Positions 1-5,676 of a DNA stretch of 9,616 nucleotides are shown piece by piece. Origin of the DNA: Desulfurococcales archaeon (GTDB lineage: Archaea; Thermoproteota; Thermoprotei_A; Sulfolobales; Desulfurococcaceae); assembly GCA_026985375.1 (NCBI GenBank), contig JALSQP010000104.1, positions 1 through 9,616 of the forward strand, read 5' to 3'. Made by a program: the position numbers and the translations under genes. The notes beneath the pieces were generated by a model. It was given only the letters and a program-made list of their open reading frames with translations, had not been told where the DNA came from and did no database searches. The number at the start of each line of letters is the position of its first letter. Position 1 is the first letter of the stretch.

Positions 1-1
1 C

Positions 2-27
2 TAACAATACTGTCGATCTTATTGTTA
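2..27. repeat. 8-bp inverted repeat at window edge
   Basis: TAACAATA (2-9) and TATTGTTA (20-27) form a perfect 8-bp inverted repeat with a 10-base spacer. It lies 34 bases past the stop codon of the GINS gene, in a stretch with no usable reading frame. It could be a weak AT-rich hairpin ending the replication cluster transcript, or an operator for a gene outside the window. There is no T-run directly after it on the minus strand within view. A short T-run (GTTTTTAG on the minus strand, about 45-52) lies between it and the gene. Confidence 0.35.
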
Positions 28-60
28 TACTACTACATGGTCATCTAAAAACTATACAAG

Positions 61-555
61 CTATAGTAAATGATTAAATATAGGTTGTTTCATGGGTTCG
101 GCTACTCCAAGAATATACAGACCTAATGCTTTCCTTATATCTACAGGAGCTATATCGCCTGCCCTGTAGTTTCTACCATTAATCTTAACCCCAGCTTTGA
201 ACTTAACGACAACACTATCCTTGGAAGGCATAATGTATGCTCCAATTATAAGATCCCTGTAGAAATCTATGATAGCACTAATAGAACTAAGCATTTCCGA
301 ATCATACGTTTCACCATCATATCTTGCACCCAGACATGTCTTGGCAACCCTTATTCTCAACAAATTGTCAGCATCACGTATGGCCTTCTTATAAGCTTTG
401 ATGAAGAATCTTCTCGATTCTAATGGGGTATTATGTAGCGTTGTAATAGATGATCTTATAAAGTCTTGGAAGTCACTGATCTTCGCATCAGGTAGGGATA
501 ATAGTTTTCCTGTTGTTAATTCTTCTCTAACAAGCTTCAGGAATATATCATACAT
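61..555 (-). CDS. gins51: GINS complex subunit Gins51/15-type
   Basis: This is a likely subunit of the archaeal GINS complex, which binds MCM helicase and a RecJ/Cdc45-like protein in the replicative CMG helicase. The 164-residue protein has a helical domain (about residues 1-105) followed by a small strand-rich domain (about 110-157) with the pattern of VVKF, a glycine turn, YRAGDI and a hydrophobic LYILGVAEP end. That A-then-B order is the Gins51/15 arrangement; Gins23 has the reverse order. In Sulfolobus the gins15 gene follows pcna and priS, as here. The ATG lies inside the 3' end of priS (19-base overlap). A purine-rich GGGTGGAG site (565-572) about 9-11 bases upstream supports this start and suggests translational coupling. 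Sequence similarity among GINS proteins is low, so the call rests on domain layout plus context. Confidence 0.82.
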   Translation of the reverse strand: MYDIFLKLVREELTTGKLLSLPDAKISDFQDFIRSSITTLHNTPLESRRFFIKAYKKAIRDADNLLRIRVAKTCLGARYDGETYDSEMLSSISAIIDFYRDLIIGAYIMPSKDSVVVKFKAGVKINGRNYRAGDIAPVDIRKALGLYILGVAEPMKQPIFNHLL

Positions 556-1673
556 TTTCTTATCTCCACCCTCTCTATATTTTCTATTTTAGCAAGTCCT
601 TTGAGTGCTAGGTATACTCCAACATACGTTTTAACACGTATAGATATACCAGTCTTTAAGTTAAGTTTATTGTCTAGAACAGGCAGACCAGAGAAATCCA
701 CGATAGGCTTAATAACAACTGTTCCATCCCATGGGGAAAAATCTGCATAACTACTAGGTAATTGTTCGCTAATAGAGGAAACAACTAATCCCGACTTGCC
801 ATTAATTGAGCCGCCAAAACGTGACAATCGGGATATATCCATTGTCACAACAGTATCAATATCTACTCGATTATCCTCGATAGAATATAATACATCATCG
901 TAGTCAGCTTCATATAAGACTCCCCTTCTTCGCAACAAGTCTTTATGGTCTAGATCTATGAAAACCCTTTTTCTGATACCATATTCTTGAGAGGTGAAAA
1001 TTACGATCTTCCTTTTAGTTATTGGTGGAAATACTAGGGTAGCCTCTATACCATTTAATGATACATACATTGCTAATTCTCTCCTTTCATCACTAGTGAG
1101 GTCAAGAATTTCGTCATCAGAGCACTTTACATGGAATCCTCGATTCCCGGAAAAGTAAACCCTAATATTCTTTAGTCCGAAATCATCCTTTAATACCAAC
1201 TGTATTTTTATCGCATCATTATATGCTCTTTTAATACAGTCAAAATCTATCAGTGGATAAACAATAACATTTGTGGAGCCACATGATGGACATTGTTTAT
1301 ATTTTCCTTCAAAGCTCTTGCCGCATTTAGTACAAAAAGTTATTGCGTTATTGCATCCTTGGTAATGATCCGCATCTATATCGAATAACAGATCCGAGCC
1401 ATGCCACCCTTTTGCCCCCATATCCTTTGCAGAAGGATCATCGTAATAGGCTGAAGAATAGTAAAGATGTAGTGGTGGATTTTCTATAATGAACTTGTAC
1501 AACATTGTCATTGAGGGAAAAGAAAGATGTCTACGATAAGTCGCCTCCCCTATTAGTTGAACACCTATTTCTCTCTTATGAATATATGCTGGTTCTTCTA
1601 GACAGCCCGTTGAGTAGTATTGTCTGAAAAGATTTTTTAAATGCCTAAGATTACTCGACACGGGGCGCGACAT
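537..1673 (-). CDS. priS: DNA primase catalytic small subunit PriS
   Basis: PriS is the catalytic subunit of the archaeo-eukaryotic primase; it makes primers for DNA replication together with PriL, which is not in this window. The 378-residue protein carries the hallmark metal-binding DID of FDIDAD (D98, D100), a zinc-binding four-cysteine insert (C114, C117, C128, C131), the SGNRGFH motif (175-181) that contacts the nucleotide, and a late MDISRLSRFGGSINGKSG block (278-295) holding the probable third carboxylate D279. All catalytic motifs are intact. The ATG start overlaps the end of the PCNA gene by 23 bases, and the 3' end overlaps the GINS gene by 19, so the three are probably co-translated. 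It is somewhat longer than the roughly 330-350 residues I recall for Sulfolobus and Pyrococcus PriS; the N-terminal 20 residues may be an extension. Confidence 0.96.
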   Translation of the reverse strand: MSRPVSSNLRHLKNLFRQYYSTGCLEEPAYIHKREIGVQLIGEATYRRHLSFPSMTMLYKFIIENPPLHLYYSSAYYDDPSAKDMGAKGWHGSDLLFDIDADHYQGCNNAITFCTKCGKSFEGKYKQCPSCGSTNVIVYPLIDFDCIKRAYNDAIKIQLVLKDDFGLKNIRVYFSGNRGFHVKCSDDEILDLTSDERRELAMYVSLNGIEATLVFPPITKRKIVIFTSQEYGIRKRVFIDLDHKDLLRRRGVLYEADYDDVLYSIEDNRVDIDTVVTMDISRLSRFGGSINGKSGLVVSSISEQLPSSYADFSPWDGTVVIKPIVDFSGLPVLDNKLNLKTGISIRVKTYVGVYLALKGLAKIENIERVEIRKCMIYS

Positions 1674-2397
1674 AGAACACTAACCTTCCTTCTTGGGGCA
1701 ATATATATTCTAATTTGCATGGGACAGCTGATGCTAGCTCTAATATTAGTTCATTAGCCGCTTGCGCAGCCGCCGATATATCTGAGAGGTAATCAATTGT
1801 ATAGATCGCCCTAGCATCTTCTTCAGCATTAAATTCTATTAATGCACCACTTTCTTCTGTAAGCTCAATTTCAGCCTCGACTATATCTCCGGAAGCTTTG
1901 GCGATTATCTTTCTCTCATCTTTCTTCACGATAAACTCTATTGCATCACTAATCGGTTCAAGTTCTTTTACAACATCTCTGAACACTGATGGAAGCATCT
2001 TAACATGAACGGTGAATGGTATATTTAGCTCTGGTAGTTCTTCGGCCAAAGTCTCAAGGCTTGGAATTATGAAAGTTCTACGGCCCTTACCGATAAAACT
2101 TACAGCTAATCTTCCAGCCTCCAAGGTCTCTAGTTCAAGCTGATCTTCCTTCACCGCTCTTCTCAGGATCTTAACCAGATCCTCCATATTCACACCAACA
2201 ACTTCCTCTTTACTTACCTCATATTCATCAAAGCTTTCTCTATTCATTGTAAAGTCAACCATTACGATTCTCGACGCATCAATAGCTCTTAGCTTCAATC
2301 CATCCTCAGTGAAACGAAACGCTGCTTCATCTATTATCTTACCAATAGCGTTCATCGCATATCTCCATACTCTGGCATCAATGAATCTGAGCCTCAA
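1651..2397 (-). CDS. pcn: DNA polymerase sliding clamp PCNA
   Basis: PCNA forms a ring round DNA and tethers DNA polymerase, FEN1 and ligase. The 248-residue length and sequence match the family. An ARVWRY segment and FTEDGLKLRAIDASRIVMVDF occupy the N-terminal domain. An interdomain linker lies near residues 115-130, and the C-terminal domain ends in LEYILPQEGRLVFYVAPR. Crenarchaea often carry two or three PCNA paralogues that form heterotrimers; which paralogue this is cannot be told from one sequence. The start is TTG at 2397, because the family N-terminus (strand, then DARVWRY) is complete only from there. GGTGAT lies three bases upstream of the TTG. A 68-bp leader separates it from ORF62 and holds a TATA-like element and a palindrome, so it may be expressed both from the TFS promoter and from its own. 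Confidence 0.96.
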   Translation of the reverse strand: MRLRFIDARVWRYAMNAIGKIIDEAAFRFTEDGLKLRAIDASRIVMVDFTMNRESFDEYEVSKEEVVGVNMEDLVKILRRAVKEDQLELETLEAGRLAVSFIGKGRRTFIIPSLETLAEELPELNIPFTVHVKMLPSVFRDVVKELEPISDAIEFIVKKDERKIIAKASGDIVEAEIELTEESGALIEFNAEEDARAIYTIDYLSDISAAAQAANELILELASAVPCKLEYILPQEGRLVFYVAPRVE

Positions 2398-2400
2398 AAT

Positions 2401-2406
2401 ATCACC
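2401..2406 (-). promoter_or_regulatory. RBS of pcn deciding a TTG start
   Basis: The minus strand reads GGTGAT three bases ahead of TTG. It matches the archaeal anti-Shine-Dalgarno sequence and supports TTG at 2397 over the internal ATG about 14 codons further in, which would remove the conserved ARVWRY strand. Confidence 0.7.
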
Positions 2407-2416
2407 CGTAAGAACG

Positions 2417-2429
2417 GTGTACTGTACAC
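2417..2429. promoter_or_regulatory. Perfect palindrome in pcn promoter
   Basis: GTGTAC-T-GTACAC is a perfect 6+6 dyad with a one-base centre, so it cannot fold as an RNA hairpin and is better read as a protein-binding site on DNA. It abuts the downstream side of a TATA-like element (2429-2440) and lies between that element and the predicted transcription start near 2408. In archaea a repressor bound there typically blocks RNA polymerase recruitment. The regulator is unknown. Confidence 0.45.
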
Positions 2430-2440
2430 TTTATGAATAA
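2429..2440 (-). promoter_or_regulatory. Possible TATA box of pcn
   Basis: The minus strand reads TTATTCATAAAG, the best TATA-like element in the 68-bp gap ahead of pcn. Its centre is about 37 bases from the TTG start, so a start of transcription 25-27 bases downstream would give a short leader of about 10 bases that still includes the GGTGAT site. The match is imperfect, and pcn may also be read through from the TFS promoter. Confidence 0.35.
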
Positions 2441-2465
2441 TCATTACTCGATATTAATAGATTCT

Positions 2466-2654
2466 CTAAGACCTGCTCTGGCTATATTCTTTCATCAAAG
2501 AACGAACTAACAATAATGACCTGTAAATAAGAGGCTTCGATGCAATATATTGTGGCGTTTCAAGATATGCCTCGCCAAGTATATCCTCGAGCTGCCTTAA
2601 CACAGCTAGTATCTCGCTAACATCTACACATGTCTGTGGTGGGGCACTGCACAT
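2466..2654 (-). CDS. Small unknown protein between TFS and PCNA
   Basis: I do not recognise this 62-residue protein. It begins with a short Cys/Pro-rich segment (C2, C9) followed by two probable amphipathic helices, about residues 11-28 (VSEILAVLRQLEDILGEAY) and 42-58 (LIYRSLLLVRSLMKEYSQ), so a small helical hairpin is likely. There are no membrane segments. It is likely real: its ATG overlaps the TFS stop codon (TAATG), and a strong GGAGGGAG ribosome binding site (2663-2670), embedded in the last Trp-Arg-Glu codons of TFS, sits about 8 bases upstream. The position, co-translated with an RNA polymerase cleavage factor and ahead of PCNA, primase and GINS, suggests a role in replication or transcription; that is inference from context only. 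Confidence 0.65.
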   Translation of the reverse strand: MCSAPPQTCVDVSEILAVLRQLEDILGEAYLETPQYIASKPLIYRSLLLVRSLMKEYSQSRS

Positions 2655-3010
2655 TATTCATACTCCCTCCATACATAGCCGCATCTCCTGCATCTATAGA
2701 ACCTTGTAGGAGGCTCGTCAGCCGCCCTGGTTTGTATCATCCAATAATACGCTTCATGAAAACCACATTTTGGACAAGTTACTTCTTTCGTGATAGGGAG
2801 ACCTCTCAGACGTTCTTCTTCGGTTATCACGATGGTTTTTTCTTTTTCAGTATGTATTATTTTCCTGGAGATCCTATATCCCTTGAGATCAGTGGCCGAC
2901 GCCTTAGCTGCATACCCACATCTCATACAAACTAGATAGACGCCATCTTCTTTCTTGATAGGCTTCATCAAGCCTCCACATTTTGGACAAAATCTCGGCA
3001 ATCCTACCAT
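2654..3010 (-). CDS. tfs: Transcription factor S (TFIIS/RPB9-like)
   Basis: TFS rescues backtracked archaeal RNA polymerase by stimulating cleavage of the nascent RNA. The 118-residue protein has the expected two zinc ribbons: N-terminal C8, C11, C28, C31 (RPB9-like) and C-terminal C79, C82, C107, C110 (TFIIS-like). The acidic Asp-Glu pair that enters the polymerase active site is present in the TRAADEPPT loop (D98-E99), so it should be cleavage-active rather than an inhibitory paralogue. It is the first gene of the replication cluster and its stop overlaps the next start by one base. The ATG at 3010 gives MVGLPRFCPKC. A TTG three codons in would give a shorter MPRFCPKC, nearer the usual family start, and the sequence does not decide clearly between them. 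Confidence 0.95.
   Translation of the reverse strand: MVGLPRFCPKCGGLMKPIKKEDGVYLVCMRCGYAAKASATDLKGYRISRKIIHTEKEKTIVITEEERLRGLPITKEVTCPKCGFHEAYYWMIQTRAADEPPTRFYRCRRCGYVWREYE
2663..2670 (-). promoter_or_regulatory. RBS of ORF62 inside TFS 3' end
   Basis: GGAGGGAG on the minus strand is one of the strongest Shine-Dalgarno matches in the window. It lies within TFS coding sequence about 8 bases ahead of the TAATG junction. It is the main reason for accepting the small downstream ORF as a gene. Confidence 0.65.
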
Positions 3011-3058
3011 CCCTTATTTCTGCTACTCCTTGTTTGAAGTAATGTAATGTATCATACT

Positions 3059-3068
3059 GGTTTATTAG
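3059..3068 (-). promoter_or_regulatory. Possible TATA box of tfs cluster
   Basis: CTAATAAACC on the minus strand is the best TATA-like element in the 103-bp gap ahead of tfs. A start 25-27 bases on (about 3037) would give a leader of some 27 bases before the ATG. This would be the main promoter for TFS, ORF62, PCNA, PriS and GINS. The match to the box A consensus is fair, not strong. Confidence 0.4.
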
Positions 3069-3107
3069 CAGTATTCTCTGCTGATGACGTAGAGGTATTG
3101 AGGTATT
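3067..3107. repeat. Short hairpin and 8-bp tandem repeat between clusters
   Basis: Two small structures fill the gap between ORF104 and tfs. GAGGTATT is duplicated head to tail (3092-3099 and 3100-3107). AGCAG (3067-3071) and CTGCT (3078-3082) form a 5-bp inverted repeat with a 6-base loop. Both lie just past the ORF104 stop on the minus strand and just upstream of the TATA candidate for tfs. They could mark the end of the rpoL transcript or an upstream control site; the repeats are short enough that chance is possible. Confidence 0.3.
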
Positions 3108-3113
3108 GGTGCT

Positions 3114-3428
3114 TTAACGTTTAATAATAGTACTCTTGATGACTTCACAGATTGAATCATGATCTCGGCATCTCTCGAGTAGGATCCCGAGATTATCCGA
3201 GGAGCTAGCAAATACTCTATGTTTACAATTTACCGGGTCTAATAAAGAATCGCACGAAATACAGTATGTAATTTCATCTCTTGTCCTTAGTTTATCTACG
3301 AATCTTCCAAGAAGAATATTTGAGGTTTTCTCAAAATATATTTCCTCAACACTATTTCTACGATAAACGATCCCTATAATATAATCTCTACAACGGTAGA
3401 TGACTAATAGTCTTGATTCGGTTTTCAT
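3114..3428 (-). CDS. Unknown Cys-containing protein coupled to rpoL
   Basis: I do not recognise this 104-residue protein. The N-terminal third looks strand-rich (LLVIYRCRDYIIGIVYRR), and the middle holds C56-x2-C59 followed by C68-x-H70, a spacing that could bind zinc or another metal. Further cysteines are at 13, 87 and 94. No membrane segment or signal peptide is seen. Its ATG overlaps the rpoL stop by four bases (ATGA) with no strong ribosome binding site of its own, so translation is probably coupled to rpoL. It is the last gene of the exosome/RNA polymerase cluster. The compact coupling argues it is real, but the function is open; a small metal-binding factor linked to transcription is a guess. 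Confidence 0.6.
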   Translation of the reverse strand: MKTESRLLVIYRCRDYIIGIVYRRNSVEEIYFEKTSNILLGRFVDKLRTRDEITYCISCDSLLDPVNCKHRVFASSSDNLGILLERCRDHDSICEVIKSTIIKR

Positions 3429-3700
3429 AAAGCTTCATCGATTTTCTTTTTGAATTCCTCTAGTTGTTCCTTGATGTTCTGAATGATCTCCGAGATCGTA
3501 CTCCCAAGATCGGCATTCTTATCTACACTTATTATTATTTCGACTTTTCTCTCGAGAGGGTGAGGTATTCTGTATGTTGCGTAAACAACTTTAGGGTGTT
3601 GGACGGCTGATTTTGCTATCAAATTACCTATGGTGTCATCTTCGCCATCAATAACGATTATTATTTCGTTATCCGTAACGCGCTTTACCTCTACGTTCAT
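3425..3700 (-). CDS. rpo11: RNA polymerase subunit Rpo11 (RpoL)
   Basis: Rpo11 pairs with Rpo3 to form the assembly platform of archaeal RNA polymerase (the counterpart of eukaryotic RPB3/RPB11 and the bacterial alpha dimer). The 91-residue length is typical. The family signature is clear: EIIIVIDGEDDTIGNLIAK near residues 12-30, then HPKVVYATYRIPHPLERKVEIII, and a charged C-terminal helix (about 65-90) that packs on Rpo3. The ATG is preceded by GGTGG six to eight bases upstream. It lies 33 bases after the DUF2067-like gene and overlaps ORF104 by four bases, so it is probably transcribed as part of the Csl4 cluster. Confidence 0.95.
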   Translation of the reverse strand: MNVEVKRVTDNEIIIVIDGEDDTIGNLIAKSAVQHPKVVYATYRIPHPLERKVEIIISVDKNADLGSTISEIIQNIKEQLEEFKKKIDEAL

Positions 3701-3733
3701 GGCGTTCCACCAACAATGAGTATATTCAAAATA

Positions 3734-4381
3734 TTATAGGCCGTAGTTATTGTCTTTTATATTATTCGCACTACTTAGATCTTTAAGGATCTGATCTACT
3801 GCCGAACGCCACTCCTTCTTGAGTATAATTCTTCCATCTTCATCCTTGCCGAGTATATGGGTTCGTAAACCCTCCTCGATAATTGCTTGGTAGCTCTTAT
3901 TGGCTGTGAGGGCTGAGGCCACAATGAAGTACTTACATGCTGTACCTCTCACGCTGAAACGTATTTCATCTAGTACTTCTATTATTTTCTTGGTCATATC
4001 AATGATTTCATCTAGATCAGCATCCGTGATTATCCTATCTCCCTCAATACGGGCTTTATGACCTTTCTTCTTAACAACAAACTCTAGGAGCCGCGGAGGA
4101 AATATCCTTCCAATCTTTTCGACGAGGAAATTAATACTTATTTCTCTTAATCCCCTCTTTTCAACAATGGCGGATTTATATGCGGATACAAGTCTTTTTA
4201 TATAGATCCAAGCGTTGCGTACATCTGATTTATATCCATACATATCTATTCTAAGCCCGGACGGCTCTATTGTTATGTTCATCGATTCAACAGCTGGTGC
4301 CTTATCACGGATCAGCTCGGCTAGTTTAAGGCATTCATCACCATGACATTTGATATAGAAACTTCTCTTAAGAAGGGGCAA
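3734..4381 (-). CDS. DUF2067-like archaeal protein
   Basis: This 215-residue protein resembles the archaeal DUF2067 family, whose function I do not know of any experiment defining. It has an N-terminal alpha/beta segment with C13 and C17 (KCHGDECLKLAELIRDKAP), a central basic region (about 70-115, rich in Lys/Arg and including FPPRLLEFVVKKKGHKARIEGD) and a C-terminal helical part (about 125-205). The basic patch would suit nucleic-acid binding, which is inference. The start is TTG at 4381. It is supported by AGGTGG, which forms the last Arg-Trp codons of csl4 and sits four bases upstream, with only one base between the csl4 stop codon and this start. The setting between exosome Csl4 and RNA polymerase Rpo11 suggests a role in RNA metabolism. 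Confidence 0.72.
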   Translation of the reverse strand: MPLLKRSFYIKCHGDECLKLAELIRDKAPAVESMNITIEPSGLRIDMYGYKSDVRNAWIYIKRLVSAYKSAIVEKRGLREISINFLVEKIGRIFPPRLLEFVVKKKGHKARIEGDRIITDADLDEIIDMTKKIIEVLDEIRFSVRGTACKYFIVASALTANKSYQAIIEEGLRTHILGKDEDGRIILKKEWRSAVDQILKDLSSANNIKDNNYGL

Positions 4382-4382
4382 T

Positions 4383-4952
4383 TTACCACCTGAAGAAATA
4401 CTTAGAGCTTATCTTCCGCTTCTCAACACTTCCGCAGACGGGGCAAACAAGTCTATCGTCCTTCAGCTTTAGCATCTCTCCACATTTGCTACAAAAAGCA
4501 ACTACTACTCCGAAAGACGGGTGTTTTGTATTTAACTGGAATGGCTGCAGACTATTCAATACTTTAGCCCTTACAATATCTCCCAGTCGCAACACATCAT
4601 ACATTGTTTCAACATATTCGTTGCTCACCTGTGATATATGCAGTACACCGGTGAAATCTGTAGAACGCGAAGGCTTGTTCTCGATATTGTATATCCTAAT
4701 AAATGCTAAGTCATTAGATACCGTCTCAACAATACCTAATACAACATCGCCGGGCTTTGGTATGATCGGTTTACCTCTGACTTGTCTTACTTCAATTGTC
4801 CTTTTGACAATATCTATTAGTACTCTCCCAACAAGCTGGGACCTAATGTTCCCTTTATCGTCAATGTATGCTCCATAACCTGGAAAGTATTCTTCTTCCA
4901 CTCCAAGATAATCGCCGGGAGTTACAGACATTCCTTGTCTTGGTTTTTCCAT
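4383..4952 (-). CDS. csl4: Exosome complex cap subunit Csl4
   Basis: Csl4 is an RNA-binding cap subunit of the archaeal exosome, which degrades and tails RNA with the Rrp41/Rrp42 ring. The 189-residue protein shows the three expected parts. The N-terminal domain carries GDYLGVEEEYFPGYGAY (13-29). An S1 RNA-binding domain (about 64-145) contains GDVVLGIVETV, GVLHISQVS and LRLGDIVRAKV. A C-terminal zinc ribbon has C154, C157, C170 and C173. In other archaea Csl4 recruits DnaG through the exosome cap. The ATG is preceded by GGTGA seven bases upstream. It lies 38 bases after the METTL5-like gene and one base ahead of the DUF2067-like start, so it is within one transcript. Confidence 0.95.
   Translation of the reverse strand: MEKPRQGMSVTPGDYLGVEEEYFPGYGAYIDDKGNIRSQLVGRVLIDIVKRTIEVRQVRGKPIIPKPGDVVLGIVETVSNDLAFIRIYNIENKPSRSTDFTGVLHISQVSNEYVETMYDVLRLGDIVRAKVLNSLQPFQLNTKHPSFGVVVAFCSKCGEMLKLKDDRLVCPVCGSVEKRKISSKYFFRW
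4386..4391 (-). promoter_or_regulatory. RBS for DUF2067-like gene inside csl4
   Basis: AGGTGG on the minus strand encodes the last Arg-Trp of csl4 and doubles as the ribosome binding site for the TTG start at 4381, four bases past the csl4 stop. It decides the unusual TTG start and ties the two genes together. Confidence 0.6.
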
Positions 4953-4990
4953 ACAGTTTCACCATATTTTTCCGATTCCTTGCCTGGGCA

Positions 4991-5635
4991 CTATGATTTC
5001 CTGAATATGTAGATAACAGCTTTAACCCTATATATGCGTCTGGTATGTGTTTCAAAAATCATAGGTATCATTAGATCCCTTATTTTCTCATCAATTATTC
5101 TGAAACCATAGCTATCGGATAACATCCGAACTAGTCTATGAAGTCCAGGACTATACTTATGGATAGAATAGACAGAATTAGCTACTTCAAATGCTTTCTT
5201 TAGAAAGATTATGTCGAGCCCTCGGTTCTTCCGATAGACACCGAATGGAGGATTCATAATGACCGTATCCACATGATTCGTATAGGTTTCCCTAACATCA
5301 GAGCATACCATGATGATCTTGTGGCCAAATATTTTCAAGAAATATTCGTTCATCCTTAATGCACTGGTTAAAACACTACAGTCAATATCGATAGCTATCA
5401 CCCTCTTAGCTCCTAGAATCAAAGCACCTATCGCAAGTCTCAGGGTTCCACATCCTAGATCCGCGATTGTCTTTCCAGATATGTCACCATGCATGTACGC
5501 TAGCCATAGGATCTCTGCTGCCATGTTAGAAGGTGTTACATACTGTTCTAAAGATCTCTTAGGTGTACTAAAACCAAGTATCTGCTCAAGAATTGATTCA
5601 AGGTTTCTTTTATTTAGTCTAGTGTTATAAAGCAT
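4991..5635 (-). CDS. METTL5-like rRNA adenine methyltransferase
   Basis: This is a SAM-dependent RNA methylase of the METTL5/COG2263 group. Human METTL5 with TRMT112 makes m6A in 18S rRNA; an equivalent 16S rRNA target in this organism is inference. The 214-residue protein has the METTL5-type entry LEQYVTP (29-35), SAM motif I IADLGCGTLRLAIG (57-70), an acidic motif II (IDID, 82-85) and the catalytic NPPFG (128-132), typical for N6-adenine methylation. The C-terminal 50 residues are basic and may bind RNA. The start ATG has GGTGA about nine bases upstream (5645-5649). It is the first gene of the csl4 cluster and diverges from the protease gene across only a few tens of bases; no clear TATA box for this direction is visible. 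Confidence 0.87.
   Translation of the reverse strand: MLYNTRLNKRNLESILEQILGFSTPKRSLEQYVTPSNMAAEILWLAYMHGDISGKTIADLGCGTLRLAIGALILGAKRVIAIDIDCSVLTSALRMNEYFLKIFGHKIIMVCSDVRETYTNHVDTVIMNPPFGVYRKNRGLDIIFLKKAFEVANSVYSIHKYSPGLHRLVRMLSDSYGFRIIDEKIRDLMIPMIFETHTRRIYRVKAVIYIFRKS
5625..5632 (+). promoter_or_regulatory. TATA box of protease gene
   Basis: TTATAAAG lies within the first codons of the divergent METTL5-like gene. A start 25-27 bases downstream falls near 5654, giving a leader of about 23 bases before the TTG at 5677 that contains a GGTG site. This favours TTG 5677 over TTG 5662, which would have only about 8 leader bases. Confidence 0.5.
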
Positions 5636-5676
5636 ATTAATCCGTCACCATTAGGAAAAATTTGGGTGCAACAAAA

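Noticed and set aside
537..1673. Suspected frameshift because PriS overlaps PCNA by 23 and GINS by 19 bases
   Set aside because: All three proteins are full length with intact motifs and sensible starts, so the overlaps are compact coding and not sequence errors.
2630..2935. 101-codon plus-strand reading frame opposite TFS
   Set aside because: It is antisense to the clear two-zinc-ribbon TFS gene, its translation has no family features, and it reflects the complement of conserved codons.
4486..4878. 130-codon plus-strand reading frame opposite csl4
   Set aside because: It mirrors the Csl4 gene, whose S1 domain and zinc ribbon are intact; there is no ribosome binding site or promoter of its own.
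4861..5055. 64-codon minus-strand frame bridging csl4 and the METTL5-like gene
   Set aside because: It overlaps both real genes in another frame and has no recognisable content; the GGTGA site in the gap serves the csl4 ATG.
5310..5630. 106-codon plus-strand reading frame opposite the METTL5-like gene
   Set aside because: Antisense shadow of a gene with complete SAM and NPPFG motifs.
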